64,000 bases of DNA from Paractinoplanes ovalisporus (GCF_016834655.1 NZ_JAENHP010000013.1:124001-188000); one strand, 5' to 3'. Numbered from the stretch's first letter, positions 24,348-33,689 are shown. A program made the numbers and translations. Notes: generated by a model not told the origin, from the sequence alone.

Positions 24348-27300
24348 CCGAACCGATCGCCATCGTGGGCATGGCCTGCCGGTTCGCCGGCGGGATCGAT
24401 TCGCCCGAGGAGTTCTGGGACCTGCTGCGCTCGGGGCGTGACGTCATCGGCGAGGTGCCGCCGGAGCGCTGGGCCTGGTACGCCGCGCAGAGCCCGGCGT
24501 ACGCGGCCGCCGTGCGCGACACCCCGGCCGCGGGCGCCTTCCTCGACGACATCGCCGGGTTCGACGCCGAGTTCTTCGACCTCACCCCGCGCGAGGCGGC
24601 CCAGATGGATCCGCAGCAGCGCATCGTGCTCGAACTGGCCTGGCAGGCCCTGGAGGACGCCGGTCTGCCGCCACCGGACCTGGCCGGCACCGACACCGGC
24701 GTGTTCATGGGCGTCGGCGCCGACGACTACGGGCGCCGGCTGCTCGAGGACCTGCCCGCCATCGAGGCCTGGACCGGCATCGGCGGCGCCTACTGCGCGG
24801 TCGCCAACCGGGTCTCGTACCACCTGGACCTGCGCGGCCCCAGCATCGCGGTGGACACCGCCTGCTCGTCCTCGCTGGTCGCCATCCACCTGGCGGCCCA
24901 GGCCCTGCGGAGCGGCGAATGCCCGGTCGCGCTGGCCGGTGGTGTCCTCGTGATGGCCGCCCCGGGGCTGTCCCGGGTGCTGCAGGCGGCCGGGGCGACC
25001 GCGCCCGACGGCCGCAGCAAGTCCTTCGACGCCGAGGCCGACGGTTACGGCCGAGGTGAGGGTGGCGGGGTCGTCGTGCTCAAGCGGCTGCGTGACGCCG
25101 AACGCGACGGCGACCGGATCCTCGCCGTGCTGCGCGGCAGCGCCGTACGCCAGGACGGCCGCACCGAGGGCATCATGGCCCCGAACGGCGACGCCCAGGC
25201 CCACCTGTTGCGCCGCGCCTACGCGACGGCCGGGGTCGACCCGGCGACGATCGCCTACGTCGAGGCCCACGGCACCGGCACCCGGGCCGGCGACCCGATG
25301 GAGGCCGCGGCCATGTCGGCCGTCTTCGGCGCCGGTCGTGACGGCCCGCCCTGCCTGATCGGGTCGGTGAAGCCGAACATCGGTCACCTCGAGGCGGGCG
25401 CGGGCGTGGCCGGGGTGATCAAGGCGGTCCTGGCCATGCGGCACGGCGCGATCCCGCCCAGCCTCAACGTCACCCGGCCCACCCCGGCCGTCGACTGGGC
25501 GACGGCCGGCCTGCGGGTCAGTACCGGGCTGACGCCCTGGCCGGACGGGCCGGGCCCGCGCCGCTGCGGTGTCTCCGGCTACGGGTATGGCGGCACCCTC
25601 GCCCACGTGATCCTGGAGGCGGCGGCACCGCAACCCGCGCCCGGCCCCGACCCGTCCGGCCCCGACCCGTCCGGCGCCGGGGTCTTCCCCCTGTCGGCGG
25701 CCGGACCGGCCGCCCTCACCGCTCTGGCCGGGCGCCTGGCCGACCGCCTCGAGGCCGATCCCACGCTGCGTCCGGCCGACGTCGGGCACACCCTCGGCGT
25801 CCGCCGCGCGCATCTGCGCCACCGCGCCGCCGTCGCCGCCGACGACCGGGCCGGTCTGGTCGCCGGGCTGCGGCGGCTCCGGGCGACCGCACCGGCCGGC
25901 ACCGGCCGCGGCATCGTGTGGGTGTTCTCCGGCCACGGCTCACAGTGGACCGGTATGGCCCGTGATCTGATCGCCGGGCAACCCGCCGCCGCGGCCGTCG
26001 CCGACCGTCTCGACCCGGTGTTCCAGCAGGAGCTGGGGGCGTCGCTGCGCACGCTGCTCGCCGAGGACCGGGAGCAGCCGGTCGATCTGGTCCAGCCGAT
26101 GATCTTCGCCGTCCAGATGGCGCTGGCCGGCGCCTGGGAGTCGGCCGGCGTCCGTCCCGACGCCGTGATCGGCCACTCGGTGGGCGAGATCGCCGCCGCC
26201 GTGACCGCCGGCGTCCTCACGCTGGAGGAGGGCGCGGTCCTGGTGTGCCGGCGGTCGGTGTTGCTTCGCCCGGCGATCGGCGCGGGCGCGATGGCGATGG
26301 TCAACCTGCCCGGCTCCGAGGTCGAGGCCCGGCTCGGCGGCCGGGACGACGTAGTAGTCGCGATCACCGCTTCGCCGGCCTGGACCGTGGTGTCCGGCGA
26401 CACCGAAGCCGTCGCCGGGTTGTCCCGGCGGTGGAGCGACGCCGGGGTGGCGGTCCGCGCGATCGACTCGCCGGTCGCGTTCCACAGCCCGCAGATGGAT
26501 CCGCTGCTCGACGACCTGGTCGCGGCCGCCGCCCGGCTGAACCCGGCGGCGGCCCGCATTCCGGTCTACAGCACCGCGCTGGACGATCCGCGCGGCGACG
26601 ATCCGCGGGACGGCGCGTACTGGGCCCTGAACCTGCGCGGCCGCGTACACCTCGATCGGGCGGTGGCCGCCGCCGCCGAGGACGGGCACCGGGTGTTCCT
26701 CGAGATCTCCCCGCATCCGGTGGTGGCCCACTCGATCAGCGAGACCCTGGCCGAGACCCCGGAGGTGTACGTCGCGGTCTCGCTGCGCCGCCGCAAGCCC
26801 GCCCTCCCGCTGCTGCGCGCCGCCCTGGCCGGCCTCTACACGAACGGCGTCCGCATCGACTGGGACGCCTGCTGGCCCGGCGGGCGCCTGGTCGATCTGC
26901 CCGGCACGGTGTGGCAGCACCGTCCGCACTGGGCACCGGAACCGCCGGTCCGCCCGGCCGGTCGTCCGCACGATCCGGCCGCGCACACGCTGCTCGGGGA
27001 GCACACGACGATCCCCGGCGCGGGCGAGATCGAGGTGTGGTCGACCGAGGTCGATCTGGCCTCCCGCCCCTACCCGGGGCGGCATCCGGTGCGCGGCGTC
27101 GAGATCGTGCCCGCCGCCGCACTGCTCCACACGCTGGTGACCGCGGGCGCCGAGGGCCGGCCGTGGCCCGATCTGGCCGACGTGGCACTGCGGGTGCCGG
27201 TCAGCCTCACCCACGGCCGCGAGCTGCGGGTCGTCCGGCAGGACGGCACGCTGCGGCTGGCCACCCGCATCGACGGTGACGACACCGGCTGGCTCACCCA

Positions 27301-29377
27301 CACCACGGCTCTGGTGCGGCCCGCGGGCGGCACCGGCGACCAGCTCGTCGTCACCGGGCCGGCCATCGCGCTCGATCCGGGTCACGTGGTCAAGCGGCTG
27401 GCCGAGCTCGACGTGACGGCAATGGGTTTCGAGTGGACGGTGCAGACCCTCGCCGGCGCCCCCGGCCTGCTCGACGCCGTCGTGACCACCGGCGATCCGG
27501 GCTGGGCGCCGCTGCTCGACGCCGTGCTCTCGACCGCATCGGTGATCTTCGACGGTCCTCCGGTGCTGCGGATGCCCGCCCGGCTGGGCCGGCTCACCCT
27601 GGCCCCCGTCGCGCCCCGCGAGGCCCGTGTCGTCGTGCGGCGCACGGGCCCGGAGACCGTCGAGGCCGAGGTGGCCGACGCGTCCGGGGCCGTCGTGGCC
27701 CGGCTGCACGACCTGCGGTACGGCCGGCTGGACAGCGACCCGGACGCACCGGGCGGTGGCCGCGACCTGCACGTGGCCGCCTGGATCCCGCTGCCGGTCA
27801 CGCCCCCGGCCGGCCCGGGCACGCCGGTCGAGCTGGTCGGGCCCCCGTCGGTGCTGAGGGATGCGCTGCGCGGGCTTCGCTCGTCCACGCCGGGCCACGT
27901 CGTCGTCGTGCCGCCCGACGATCCGCACGAGGCGGCCTGGCTGCTGGCCGAGACCGCGCAACGGCTCGTCGCCGAGCCGGAATCACGCCTCTGGTGCGTG
28001 ACCCGGGGTGTCCGGGACGGCGCCCTGGCCCATTCCACCCTGTGGGGGCTCGGCCGGGTGATCGGGGGCGAGCAGCCGGACATGTGGGGCGGCGTGATCG
28101 ACATCGCCGACGACGCCGACCTCGCCGCGATCCCCGCGGTGCTCGACAGTGTCCGCGGTGAGGACGTCGTCGCCATCCGCGGCGGCCGTCCCGCGGTGGC
28201 CCGGTTGCGTGCCCCCGACGACGTGCCGCGGCGCCCGGCCGTGCCGATCCAGCCCGACGGCACGTACCTGATCACCGGCGGTCTGGGCGCGCTCGGCCGG
28301 GCCACCGCGCTCCGGCTCGCCGGCCGGGGCGCGCGCCGGCTCGTGCTGGCCGGACGGCACGGGTTGCCGCCGCGTGGCCGCTGGGACGACGTGAGCGACC
28401 CGGGTCTGCGCGAGCGGATCGAGACGGTCCGCTCGCTCGAAGCGCTCGGTGCGCACGTCGTCGTGGTGGAGGTCGACGTGGCCGACCGGGCCGCGGCCGC
28501 CCGGGCGCTGTCGGCCGAAGCGCTCGGGCTGCCCCCGATCCGGGGCGTCGTGCACGCGGCGGGCGCGCTGGACAACCGCATGCTGCGCGATCTCGACGAG
28601 GAGTCGTTGCGGGCGGTGCTGCGTCCCAAGGCCGACGGCGCGCGGGTGCTGCACGAGCTCTTCCCGCCCGGCACGACCGCGTTCTTCGTGCTGTTCTCAT
28701 CGGCCGGCCCGCTGCTCGGGCTGCCCGGTCAGGCCGCGTACGCCGCCGCCAACTCCTATCTCGACACCCTGGCCACGCACCGGCGTGAGCGCGGTGACCG
28801 GGGCGCGCTCAGCATCGCCTGGACCTCGTGGCGGGGGCTGGGCATGTCCACCTCGTCGGAGGTGACCGACCTCGAACTGGCCGCCCGGGGCGCCGGGGAC
28901 ATCGGCGCCGACGAGGCGTTCGCCGCCTGGGAACGGCTCGACCGGCTCGACACCGAATTCGCCGTGGTGCTGCCGATCCGGGGCCCGTCCCGGGTGCCCC
29001 TGCTGAGCGAGCTGACCCCGCCGGCGGCCGGCCCACTCGACGCGACCGGGGCGCCCGCGCCGTGGGCGGCGACGACCGGGGACGAGCGGCGGGCCGTGCT
29101 GACCACGGTGGTGGCCGAGCGGGTGGCCGCCGAGACCGGGCTGGCGGCGTCCGACGTGGACGTCCGTCGCCCGCTGGCCGAGATGGGCCTGGACTCGCTG
29201 ATGACCACCCGCATCCGGCTGCGCCTGGAACAGGAGGTGGGCGTGACCCTGCCCGCCACGCTGCTCTGGGACCGGCCCACGGTGGCGCGGATCGCCGCCT
29301 ACGCCGCCGACCTGCTCGACGAGGCCACCAGAACCGCCGAAGCCGCCGACCCGCTCGATGAACAGGGGCAGCCATGA
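24344..29377 (+). CDS. Iterative type I PKS for an aromatic acid (KS-AT-DH-KR-ACP)
   Basis: A 1677-residue single-module PKS. KS active Cys174 lies in DTACSSS. AT Ser612 is in GHSVGE. The DH/thioester-hydrolase-like domain has His914 in HPVRGVEIVP. The KR Rossmann motif begins near 1307 (YLITGGLGALG) with Tyr1466 in QAAYAAANSYL, and ACP Ser1618 is in GLDSLM. No thioesterase is present. This order is that of NcsB, MdpB and other bacterial 6-methylsalicylate/naphthoate synthases, which use malonyl-CoA iteratively. Product size cannot be read from the sequence: naphthoate (hexaketide) or methylsalicylate (tetraketide). ATGA overlaps join it to the methyltransferase before and the ligase after. 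Confidence 0.93.
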   Translation: MTEPIAIVGMACRFAGGIDSPEEFWDLLRSGRDVIGEVPPERWAWYAAQSPAYAAAVRDTPAAGAFLDDIAGFDAEFFDLTPREAAQMDPQQRIVLELAWQALEDAGLPPPDLAGTDTGVFMGVGADDYGRRLLEDLPAIEAWTGIGGAYCAVANRVSYHLDLRGPSIAVDTACSSSLVAIHLAAQALRSGECPVALAGGVLVMAAPGLSRVLQAAGATAPDGRSKSFDAEADGYGRGEGGGVVVLKRLRDAERDGDRILAVLRGSAVRQDGRTEGIMAPNGDAQAHLLRRAYATAGVDPATIAYVEAHGTGTRAGDPMEAAAMSAVFGAGRDGPPCLIGSVKPNIGHLEAGAGVAGVIKAVLAMRHGAIPPSLNVTRPTPAVDWATAGLRVSTGLTPWPDGPGPRRCGVSGYGYGGTLAHVILEAAAPQPAPGPDPSGPDPSGAGVFPLSAAGPAALTALAGRLADRLEADPTLRPADVGHTLGVRRAHLRHRAAVAADDRAGLVAGLRRLRATAPAGTGRGIVWVFSGHGSQWTGMARDLIAGQPAAAAVADRLDPVFQQELGASLRTLLAEDREQPVDLVQPMIFAVQMALAGAWESAGVRPDAVIGHSVGEIAAAVTAGVLTLEEGAVLVCRRSVLLRPAIGAGAMAMVNLPGSEVEARLGGRDDVVVAITASPAWTVVSGDTEAVAGLSRRWSDAGVAVRAIDSPVAFHSPQMDPLLDDLVAAAARLNPAAARIPVYSTALDDPRGDDPRDGAYWALNLRGRVHLDRAVAAAAEDGHRVFLEISPHPVVAHSISETLAETPEVYVAVSLRRRKPALPLLRAALAGLYTNGVRIDWDACWPGGRLVDLPGTVWQHRPHWAPEPPVRPAGRPHDPAAHTLLGEHTTIPGAGEIEVWSTEVDLASRPYPGRHPVRGVEIVPAAALLHTLVTAGAEGRPWPDLADVALRVPVSLTHGRELRVVRQDGTLRLATRIDGDDTGWLTHTTALVRPAGGTGDQLVVTGPAIALDPGHVVKRLAELDVTAMGFEWTVQTLAGAPGLLDAVVTTGDPGWAPLLDAVLSTASVIFDGPPVLRMPARLGRLTLAPVAPREARVVVRRTGPETVEAEVADASGAVVARLHDLRYGRLDSDPDAPGGGRDLHVAAWIPLPVTPPAGPGTPVELVGPPSVLRDALRGLRSSTPGHVVVVPPDDPHEAAWLLAETAQRLVAEPESRLWCVTRGVRDGALAHSTLWGLGRVIGGEQPDMWGGVIDIADDADLAAIPAVLDSVRGEDVVAIRGGRPAVARLRAPDDVPRRPAVPIQPDGTYLITGGLGALGRATALRLAGRGARRLVLAGRHGLPPRGRWDDVSDPGLRERIETVRSLEALGAHVVVVEVDVADRAAAARALSAEALGLPPIRGVVHAAGALDNRMLRDLDEESLRAVLRPKADGARVLHELFPPGTTAFFVLFSSAGPLLGLPGQAAYAAANSYLDTLATHRRERGDRGALSIAWTSWRGLGMSTSSEVTDLELAARGAGDIGADEAFAAWERLDRLDTEFAVVLPIRGPSRVPLLSELTPPAAGPLDATGAPAPWAATTGDERRAVLTTVVAERVAAETGLAASDVDVRRPLAEMGLDSLMTTRIRLRLEQEVGVTLPATLLWDRPTVARIAAYAADLLDEATRTAEAADPLDEQGQP

Positions 29378-30963
29378 CCACACCCTGGCCCGACGACACC
29401 GCCCGCGCCTACCGCGCCGCCGGGCTGTGGACCGGTGAGGCGATCGCGTCCGGGCTGCCCCGATGGGCCGAGCTGCGCGGCGACCGGGTGGCGGTGACCG
29501 ACGAGGAGACCACCCTCACCTACGGCGAGCTGGCCGGGCGGGCCGACCGGCTGGCAACCGGGCTGCGCGGGCTGGGCCTGCGGCGCGGCGATGCGGTCCT
29601 GCTGCAGCTGCCCAACACGGTCGCCTTTGTCGAGGTGCTGCTGGCCTGTTTGCGGATCGGGGTGGCGCCGGTCCTGATGCTGCCCGCCCACCGGGACCAC
29701 GAGATGGGCGCGATCGGCGCGCACGTCGGTGTCCGGGCGGTGATCGTGCCGGACGAGTGGCGCGGTTACGACCACGAGGCGCTGGCCCATCGGGTGCGGC
29801 CCGAGGGCGCTTCGGTGATCGTCGCGGGCCGGCCCCACCGGGCCGGCAGCGTCGCGCTCGACGACCTGGCCGCCGGTCCGGCGGCGCCGATCGAGGATCC
29901 GCCGACCGGCTCGGACGTGGCGGTCTATCTGCTCTCCGGCGGCACCACCGCGGTGCCCAAGGTGATCGCCCGCACCCACGACGACTACGGCTACAACGTG
30001 CGGCGCGCGGTGGCGGCCTGCGGCTACACGAGTGGGACGGTCTATCTGGCGGCCCTGCCCGCCGGGCACAACTTCCCCCTGGCCAACCCGGGGATCCTCG
30101 GCACGCTGCGGGCCGGCGGACGGGTGGTGATGCGCTCGTCACCCCGTCCGGACGTGTTCTTCGCCGCGGTCGAACGCGAGCGGGTGACCGACACCGCGGC
30201 GGTTCCGGCGGTGGCGGTGCGCTGGGCCGAGGCCGCGTCGGAGAGTCCGTACGACCTCAGCAGTCTGCGGACCGTGCAGGTGGGCGGCTCGATGCTGGCG
30301 CCCGAGGTGATCGCGGCCATCGGCCCGGCCCTGGGGTGTGCCGTGCAGCAGGTCTACGGGATGGCTGAGGGCCTGGTCTGCCTCACCCGGGCCGACGACT
30401 CGCCGGCCGTGCGCACCGGCACGCAGGGGCGGCCGATCAGCCCGTACGACGAATTGCGGGTCATCGGCCGGGACGGGCGGCCGGTGGCCCCGGGCGAGGA
30501 GGGCGAACTGCTGGTCCGGGGTCCCTACACACCGCGCGGCTACTTCCGGGCCCCGGAGCAGAACGCCGTCTCGTTCACCGCGGACGGCTGGTTCCGTTCC
30601 GGCGACGTGGTGCGGATCGTGGACGGGTCGGTGGTCGTCTGCGGCCGGGTCAAGGACCTGATCAACCGGTCCGGCGAGAAGATCGCGGCCGGCGAGATCG
30701 AGTCGCTCGTGCAGGAGCTGCCGGCGGTCGCCGAGGCCGCCGTGGTGGCGGTGCCCGACCCGGTGGTCGGTGAGCGGGTGTGCGCGGTGGTCCGGCTGCG
30801 GCCCGGTCACCGGCTCGATCTGGACGAGATCCGGGTCCATCTCGGTCAGCGCGGGGTGGCCTCCTTCAAGGCGCCGGAGCGGCTGGTGGTCGTCGACGAC
30901 CTGCCCCGTACGCCGGTCGGCAAGCCGGACAAGGCGGCGATTCGTGCCCTGGTGGGCGGCTGA
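29374..30963 (+). CDS. Aryl acid AMP/CoA ligase (NcsB2/DhbE-like)
   Basis: A 529-residue adenylate-forming enzyme. LLSGGTTAVPKVIARTH is the P-loop-like A3 motif, VYGMAEGLV is A5, and RSGDVVRIVDG with GRVKDLINRSGEKIAAGEIE forms A7-A8. The final lysine is in TPVGKPDKAAI. The RAAGLWTGE start and overall pattern place it with 2,3-dihydroxybenzoate/naphthoate activating ligases. It should activate the PKS-derived aryl acid for transfer to the enediyne core. ATGA overlap with the PKS; a terminator-like hairpin follows. Confidence 0.9.
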   Translation: MTTPWPDDTARAYRAAGLWTGEAIASGLPRWAELRGDRVAVTDEETTLTYGELAGRADRLATGLRGLGLRRGDAVLLQLPNTVAFVEVLLACLRIGVAPVLMLPAHRDHEMGAIGAHVGVRAVIVPDEWRGYDHEALAHRVRPEGASVIVAGRPHRAGSVALDDLAAGPAAPIEDPPTGSDVAVYLLSGGTTAVPKVIARTHDDYGYNVRRAVAACGYTSGTVYLAALPAGHNFPLANPGILGTLRAGGRVVMRSSPRPDVFFAAVERERVTDTAAVPAVAVRWAEAASESPYDLSSLRTVQVGGSMLAPEVIAAIGPALGCAVQQVYGMAEGLVCLTRADDSPAVRTGTQGRPISPYDELRVIGRDGRPVAPGEEGELLVRGPYTPRGYFRAPEQNAVSFTADGWFRSGDVVRIVDGSVVVCGRVKDLINRSGEKIAAGEIESLVQELPAVAEAAVVAVPDPVVGERVCAVVRLRPGHRLDLDEIRVHLGQRGVASFKAPERLVVVDDLPRTPVGKPDKAAIRALVGG

Positions 30964-31024
30964 TTCCGAAATTTCTTCCGCCGCAGCGATGAGTTCCGCG
31001 GGCACGCATCGTCTCAACAGATAG

Positions 31025-31047
31025 AACCGGATGGGCCAACCGGTTTT
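31025..31047 (+). terminator. Rho-independent-type terminator after ligase
   Basis: Six-bp stem AACCGG/CCGGTT (31025-31030, 31040-31045) running into TTTT. It lies 60 bp after the ligase stop and about 55 bp before the apoprotein start, implying a separate apoprotein transcript. Confidence 0.55.
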
Positions 31048-31101
31048 CTTCGCGCTCCGGACGCATCGACTGACCCCCTCGCACCGCGAATTGGAGTACG
31101 C

Positions 31102-31569
31102 ATGTCCGTGCACATGAACAAGCGCCGGATCCTCGTCGGCGCCGGTGGCGCGCTCGCCACGGCGGCCGCCCTCACGCTGGCACTGCAGGCCCCGGGCGCC
31201 GCCGCCGAGGAGCCCGCCTCGGAGAAGGTCCAGGCCGCCAGCATGACCGCCTCGCCGTCGACCGGCCTGCGCGACGGCCAGACCATCTCGATCACGGCCG
31301 CCGGCCTGCAGGTCGGCACGACCTACACGCTGGGCGAGTGCGGTCTGGTCGGCGAGGTGTTCTCCTGTAACGGCGCCGATCTGGTGACCGTCCGGCCGGA
31401 TGCCGACGGCAACGCCCGGGCGAACCTGACCGTCCGCATCAAGTTCCAGGGCAGTGTCGGCCCGGACGGCACCCCCGGCCCGTCCGTCGACTGCACGGTC
31501 GTCGAGTGCGGTCTCGGCATGTTCAACGAGAACGGCGACAACGCCGGCGCCGCCATCAGCTTCGCCTGA
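31102..31569 (+). CDS. Neocarzinostatin-family chromoprotein apoprotein precursor
   Basis: A 155-residue secreted protein. A signal peptide runs through LTLALQAPGAAA, with likely cleavage near residue 35. The mature part matches the neocarzinostatin immunoglobulin-like fold: TASPSTGLRDGQTISITAAGLQVGTTY, then VTVRPDADGNARANLTVR and the AISFA end. Four cysteines (80, 89, 131, 136) match the two conserved disulfide pairs. Members bind and stabilise the labile enediyne chromophore and help protect the producer. ATG 31102 follows GGAG; ATG 31114 is an alternative. Its own upstream hairpin suggests independent, possibly strong, expression. Confidence 0.93.
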   Translation: MSVHMNKRRILVGAGGALATAAALTLALQAPGAAAEEPASEKVQAASMTASPSTGLRDGQTISITAAGLQVGTTYTLGECGLVGEVFSCNGADLVTVRPDADGNARANLTVRIKFQGSVGPDGTPGPSVDCTVVECGLGMFNENGDNAGAAISFA

Positions 31570-31608
31570 TCCCCCGGGCGCGCGGGGCCGCCTGATGCCT
31601 CGCGGGAA

Positions 31609-31644
31609 GATGCCACGGTAGGTATTAATGCCTACCGTGGCATC
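31609..31644. promoter_or_regulatory. 36-bp near-perfect palindrome
   Basis: Arms 31609-31626 and 31627-31644 pair at 17 of 18 positions (the other is a G-U wobble), with no spacer. It lies 40 bp past the apoprotein stop and 30 bp before the next GTG. It could be a terminator for the apoprotein mRNA or an operator for the hydrolase. No T-run follows directly. Confidence 0.7.
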
Positions 31645-31673
31645 ACCATTCCCTCATTTTCCGGAGGCATTCT

Positions 31674-32525
31674 GTGCCGATCGAACAATCGTCGCGAGCC
31701 CGCACCGGCCGATTGAGCCTGCCCGATGCGAGCCTCTATTACGAGGTTCGCGGAAGCGGTCCCGCACTGCTGCTGATCGCCACCGGAAACGGTGACGCCA
31801 CCCCGTACGGACCGATGGCCGACGCTTTGGCCGAGACCCGCACGGTGATCTCCTACGACCGCCGCGGCTTCTCGCGCAGCACCCGGTTCACCGACGGGCC
31901 GGACGACGGCCGGGTCGCCGAGGACGCGAGCGACGCCCGGCACCTGATCGACCATCTGGCCGGCGGCCGGGCCGACGTCTTCGGGTCCTGCTCCGGCGGC
32001 GTGGTCGCGCTCCAGCTCCTGCAGCAGCACCCGGACCGGGTCCGGCGGATCGTCGTGCACGAGCCGCCACTGGCGTCGGTGCTGCCGGACGCGGAGCACT
32101 GGATCGGCTTCTACGACGACCTCTACACGACCTATCGCCGGCACGGTCTGACCGAGGCCAAGGCGGTGTTTCGCGAGCATGTGGGGTTGGGCGGCGAGAC
32201 CCGCCCACCGGCCGGGTCCGAGTTGCCGCCGGCCGAGCTGGAGCGGCTGCTGACCCGCCTGCGCCGCAACACGGTCTATTGGTTCGAGCACGAGGTCCGC
32301 TCGTGGCCGCGGCACCGGCTCGACCTCGACGCCCTGCGAGCCGTCGCCGACCGGCTGGTCCCGGCGGGCAGCGACACCGGGCGCCAGGAGTTCGCCTACC
32401 GGCCGATCCGGGCCCTGGCCGAGCAGCTCGACCGGCCCCTGACGCACCTGCCGGGCGGGCACGCCGGCCCCGTCACCCATCCGTCCGGCTTCGCCGACGA
32501 TCTGCTCCGCCTGTTCGCCGGATAA
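31674..32525 (+). CDS. Alpha/beta hydrolase with Cys at nucleophile position
   Basis: A 283-residue alpha/beta-hydrolase. VISYDRRGFSRSTRF is the region after strand 4. The nucleophile elbow reads VFGSCSGGVVALQL, giving G-S-C-S-G, with Cys in place of the usual Ser (codon TGC at about residue 107). The terminal His is in LPGGHAGPVTHP. GTG 31674 follows CCGGAGG. It lies between the apoprotein and cluster tailoring genes. A Cys nucleophile is known in dienelactone hydrolase, so activity is possible. It is not a typical epoxide hydrolase (SgcF-like), which uses Asp. Substrate unknown. Confidence 0.8.
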   Translation: MPIEQSSRARTGRLSLPDASLYYEVRGSGPALLLIATGNGDATPYGPMADALAETRTVISYDRRGFSRSTRFTDGPDDGRVAEDASDARHLIDHLAGGRADVFGSCSGGVVALQLLQQHPDRVRRIVVHEPPLASVLPDAEHWIGFYDDLYTTYRRHGLTEAKAVFREHVGLGGETRPPAGSELPPAELERLLTRLRRNTVYWFEHEVRSWPRHRLDLDALRAVADRLVPAGSDTGRQEFAYRPIRALAEQLDRPLTHLPGGHAGPVTHPSGFADDLLRLFAG

Positions 32526-32550
32526 ACAATCACGTTTATTCATTGAATAA
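32522..32550. promoter_or_regulatory. AT-rich double inverted repeat
   Basis: Two overlapping inverted repeats: ATAAAC...GTTTAT (32522-32539) and TTATTC-ATT-GAATAA (32536-32550). They are strikingly AT-rich for this genome and lie just after the hydrolase stop, 170 bp before the next start. Candidate operator or promoter element. The remainder to 32717 shows nothing recognisable. Confidence 0.45.
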
Positions 32551-32717
32551 TGCCGGTAAATGTGCGCGCATCCTGGAAGGCGACCGGCCGCGGAATTCTC
32601 CGCATACTTGGAACAGGTGATCGATCAGGCGGGAGGGCCCGGTCACCGAATCCATTCGGCGCCTTTGTCGCCGTAACCCCCGAATGCCCTCGTGACGAGG
32701 GCGATGTGGAGACAAGA

Positions 32718-33482
32718 ATGCGCAAACGATCCAAGGTCACGGCGTTCGTAGCGGTTACCGCCGCCGCGATCGCCGCGCTCTTCATCGCGTCGAGCACGAC
32801 CGGCGCGGTGGCGAGCTCGCAGGTTGCCCCGGCCCCGCAGCTCAACGCCGACCAGCTCAAGTCGGTGCTCATCCCGGCGGCCAAGCAGCCGGCGACGTCG
32901 TCCATCACCAAGCAGTTCACCCTGGCCGAGGCCATGGCGGCCAAGCAGTTCGAGGCGGGCCCCGGCCTGACCTCGAGCCCCGCCGGCTGCCTGACCATGA
33001 CCGACGCCCTGGGCGACCTCTCCAAGATCACCGGTTCGCTGCAGTCGGGCGAGCGGGCGGCCTCGGTCGCTCCGAACAGCCTCCAGCGCTACTTCCTCAC
33101 CGCCGTGTTCCACATCCCGGGCGGCGCGGACAAGGCCCTCGACAACGTGGCCAAGGTGATCAGCACCTGCACCAAGGGCACGATCAACCTCGACACGGGC
33201 AAGGGCGCGGTCAAGGCCGGTTCCATCTCCTACAAGACGCACGCGGCGAAGGCCAACGTGGGCGGCGCCAAGTCCCTCAACACCACCCTGACCACCACCT
33301 TCCTCACGCCGGCGACGGGCAAGGGCATCACCGCGAACACGGTGCCGGTCGAGACCCAGTGTGAGGCCGAGGTCGTCGTGGCCGCCGTGGGTGACAACCT
33401 GCTGTGGTCGGTCGAGCCGACCGCTTCGCTCTCCACGACCGCGGTGAACACCATGTTCTCCAACCTGCAGGCCATCAGCTGA
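32718..33482 (+). CDS. Secreted protein of unknown function
   Basis: A 254-residue protein with a clear Sec signal peptide (MRKRSK, then VTAFVAVTAAAIAALFIASS, cleavage near residue 32). The mature part is Lys/Ala/Thr-rich with three cysteines and a two-part layout. It resembles the extracellular sensor-like domains of actinobacterial surface proteins, but I do not assign a family. The signal peptide begins cleanly at ATG 32718 with GGAG upstream; longer upstream in-frame starts would bury it. It is flanked by the hydrolase and P450 of the cluster, so a role at the cell surface in protection or export is possible but unproven. Confidence 0.7.
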   Translation: MRKRSKVTAFVAVTAAAIAALFIASSTTGAVASSQVAPAPQLNADQLKSVLIPAAKQPATSSITKQFTLAEAMAAKQFEAGPGLTSSPAGCLTMTDALGDLSKITGSLQSGERAASVAPNSLQRYFLTAVFHIPGGADKALDNVAKVISTCTKGTINLDTGKGAVKAGSISYKTHAAKANVGGAKSLNTTLTTTFLTPATGKGITANTVPVETQCEAEVVVAAVGDNLLWSVEPTASLSTTAVNTMFSNLQAIS

Positions 33483-33689
33483 CGGTCTCCTGAGATCCCG
33501 GTCCTCCCGGGGCGTGCCCGCGTCCACCCGGACGCGGGCACGTCCGCGTCCGCACGTCCAGAGGCGACAGTGCCGACCGGCCCCAGCAGGCTGAGGACAT
33601 GCGTTCCGACCCCAAGGCACCGCCGCCACTCCCGCCACCCGGGCCCGGGTGGCGGCGCCGCAGCATCTGACCTTCGTGAAGGAGAGACC

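Noticed and set aside
24314..27961. Two long minus-strand frames (540 and 673 codons) opposite the iterative PKS
   Set aside because: Complementary-frame artefacts of a GC-rich PKS gene; sequence is rich in Gly, Arg and Pro with no motifs.
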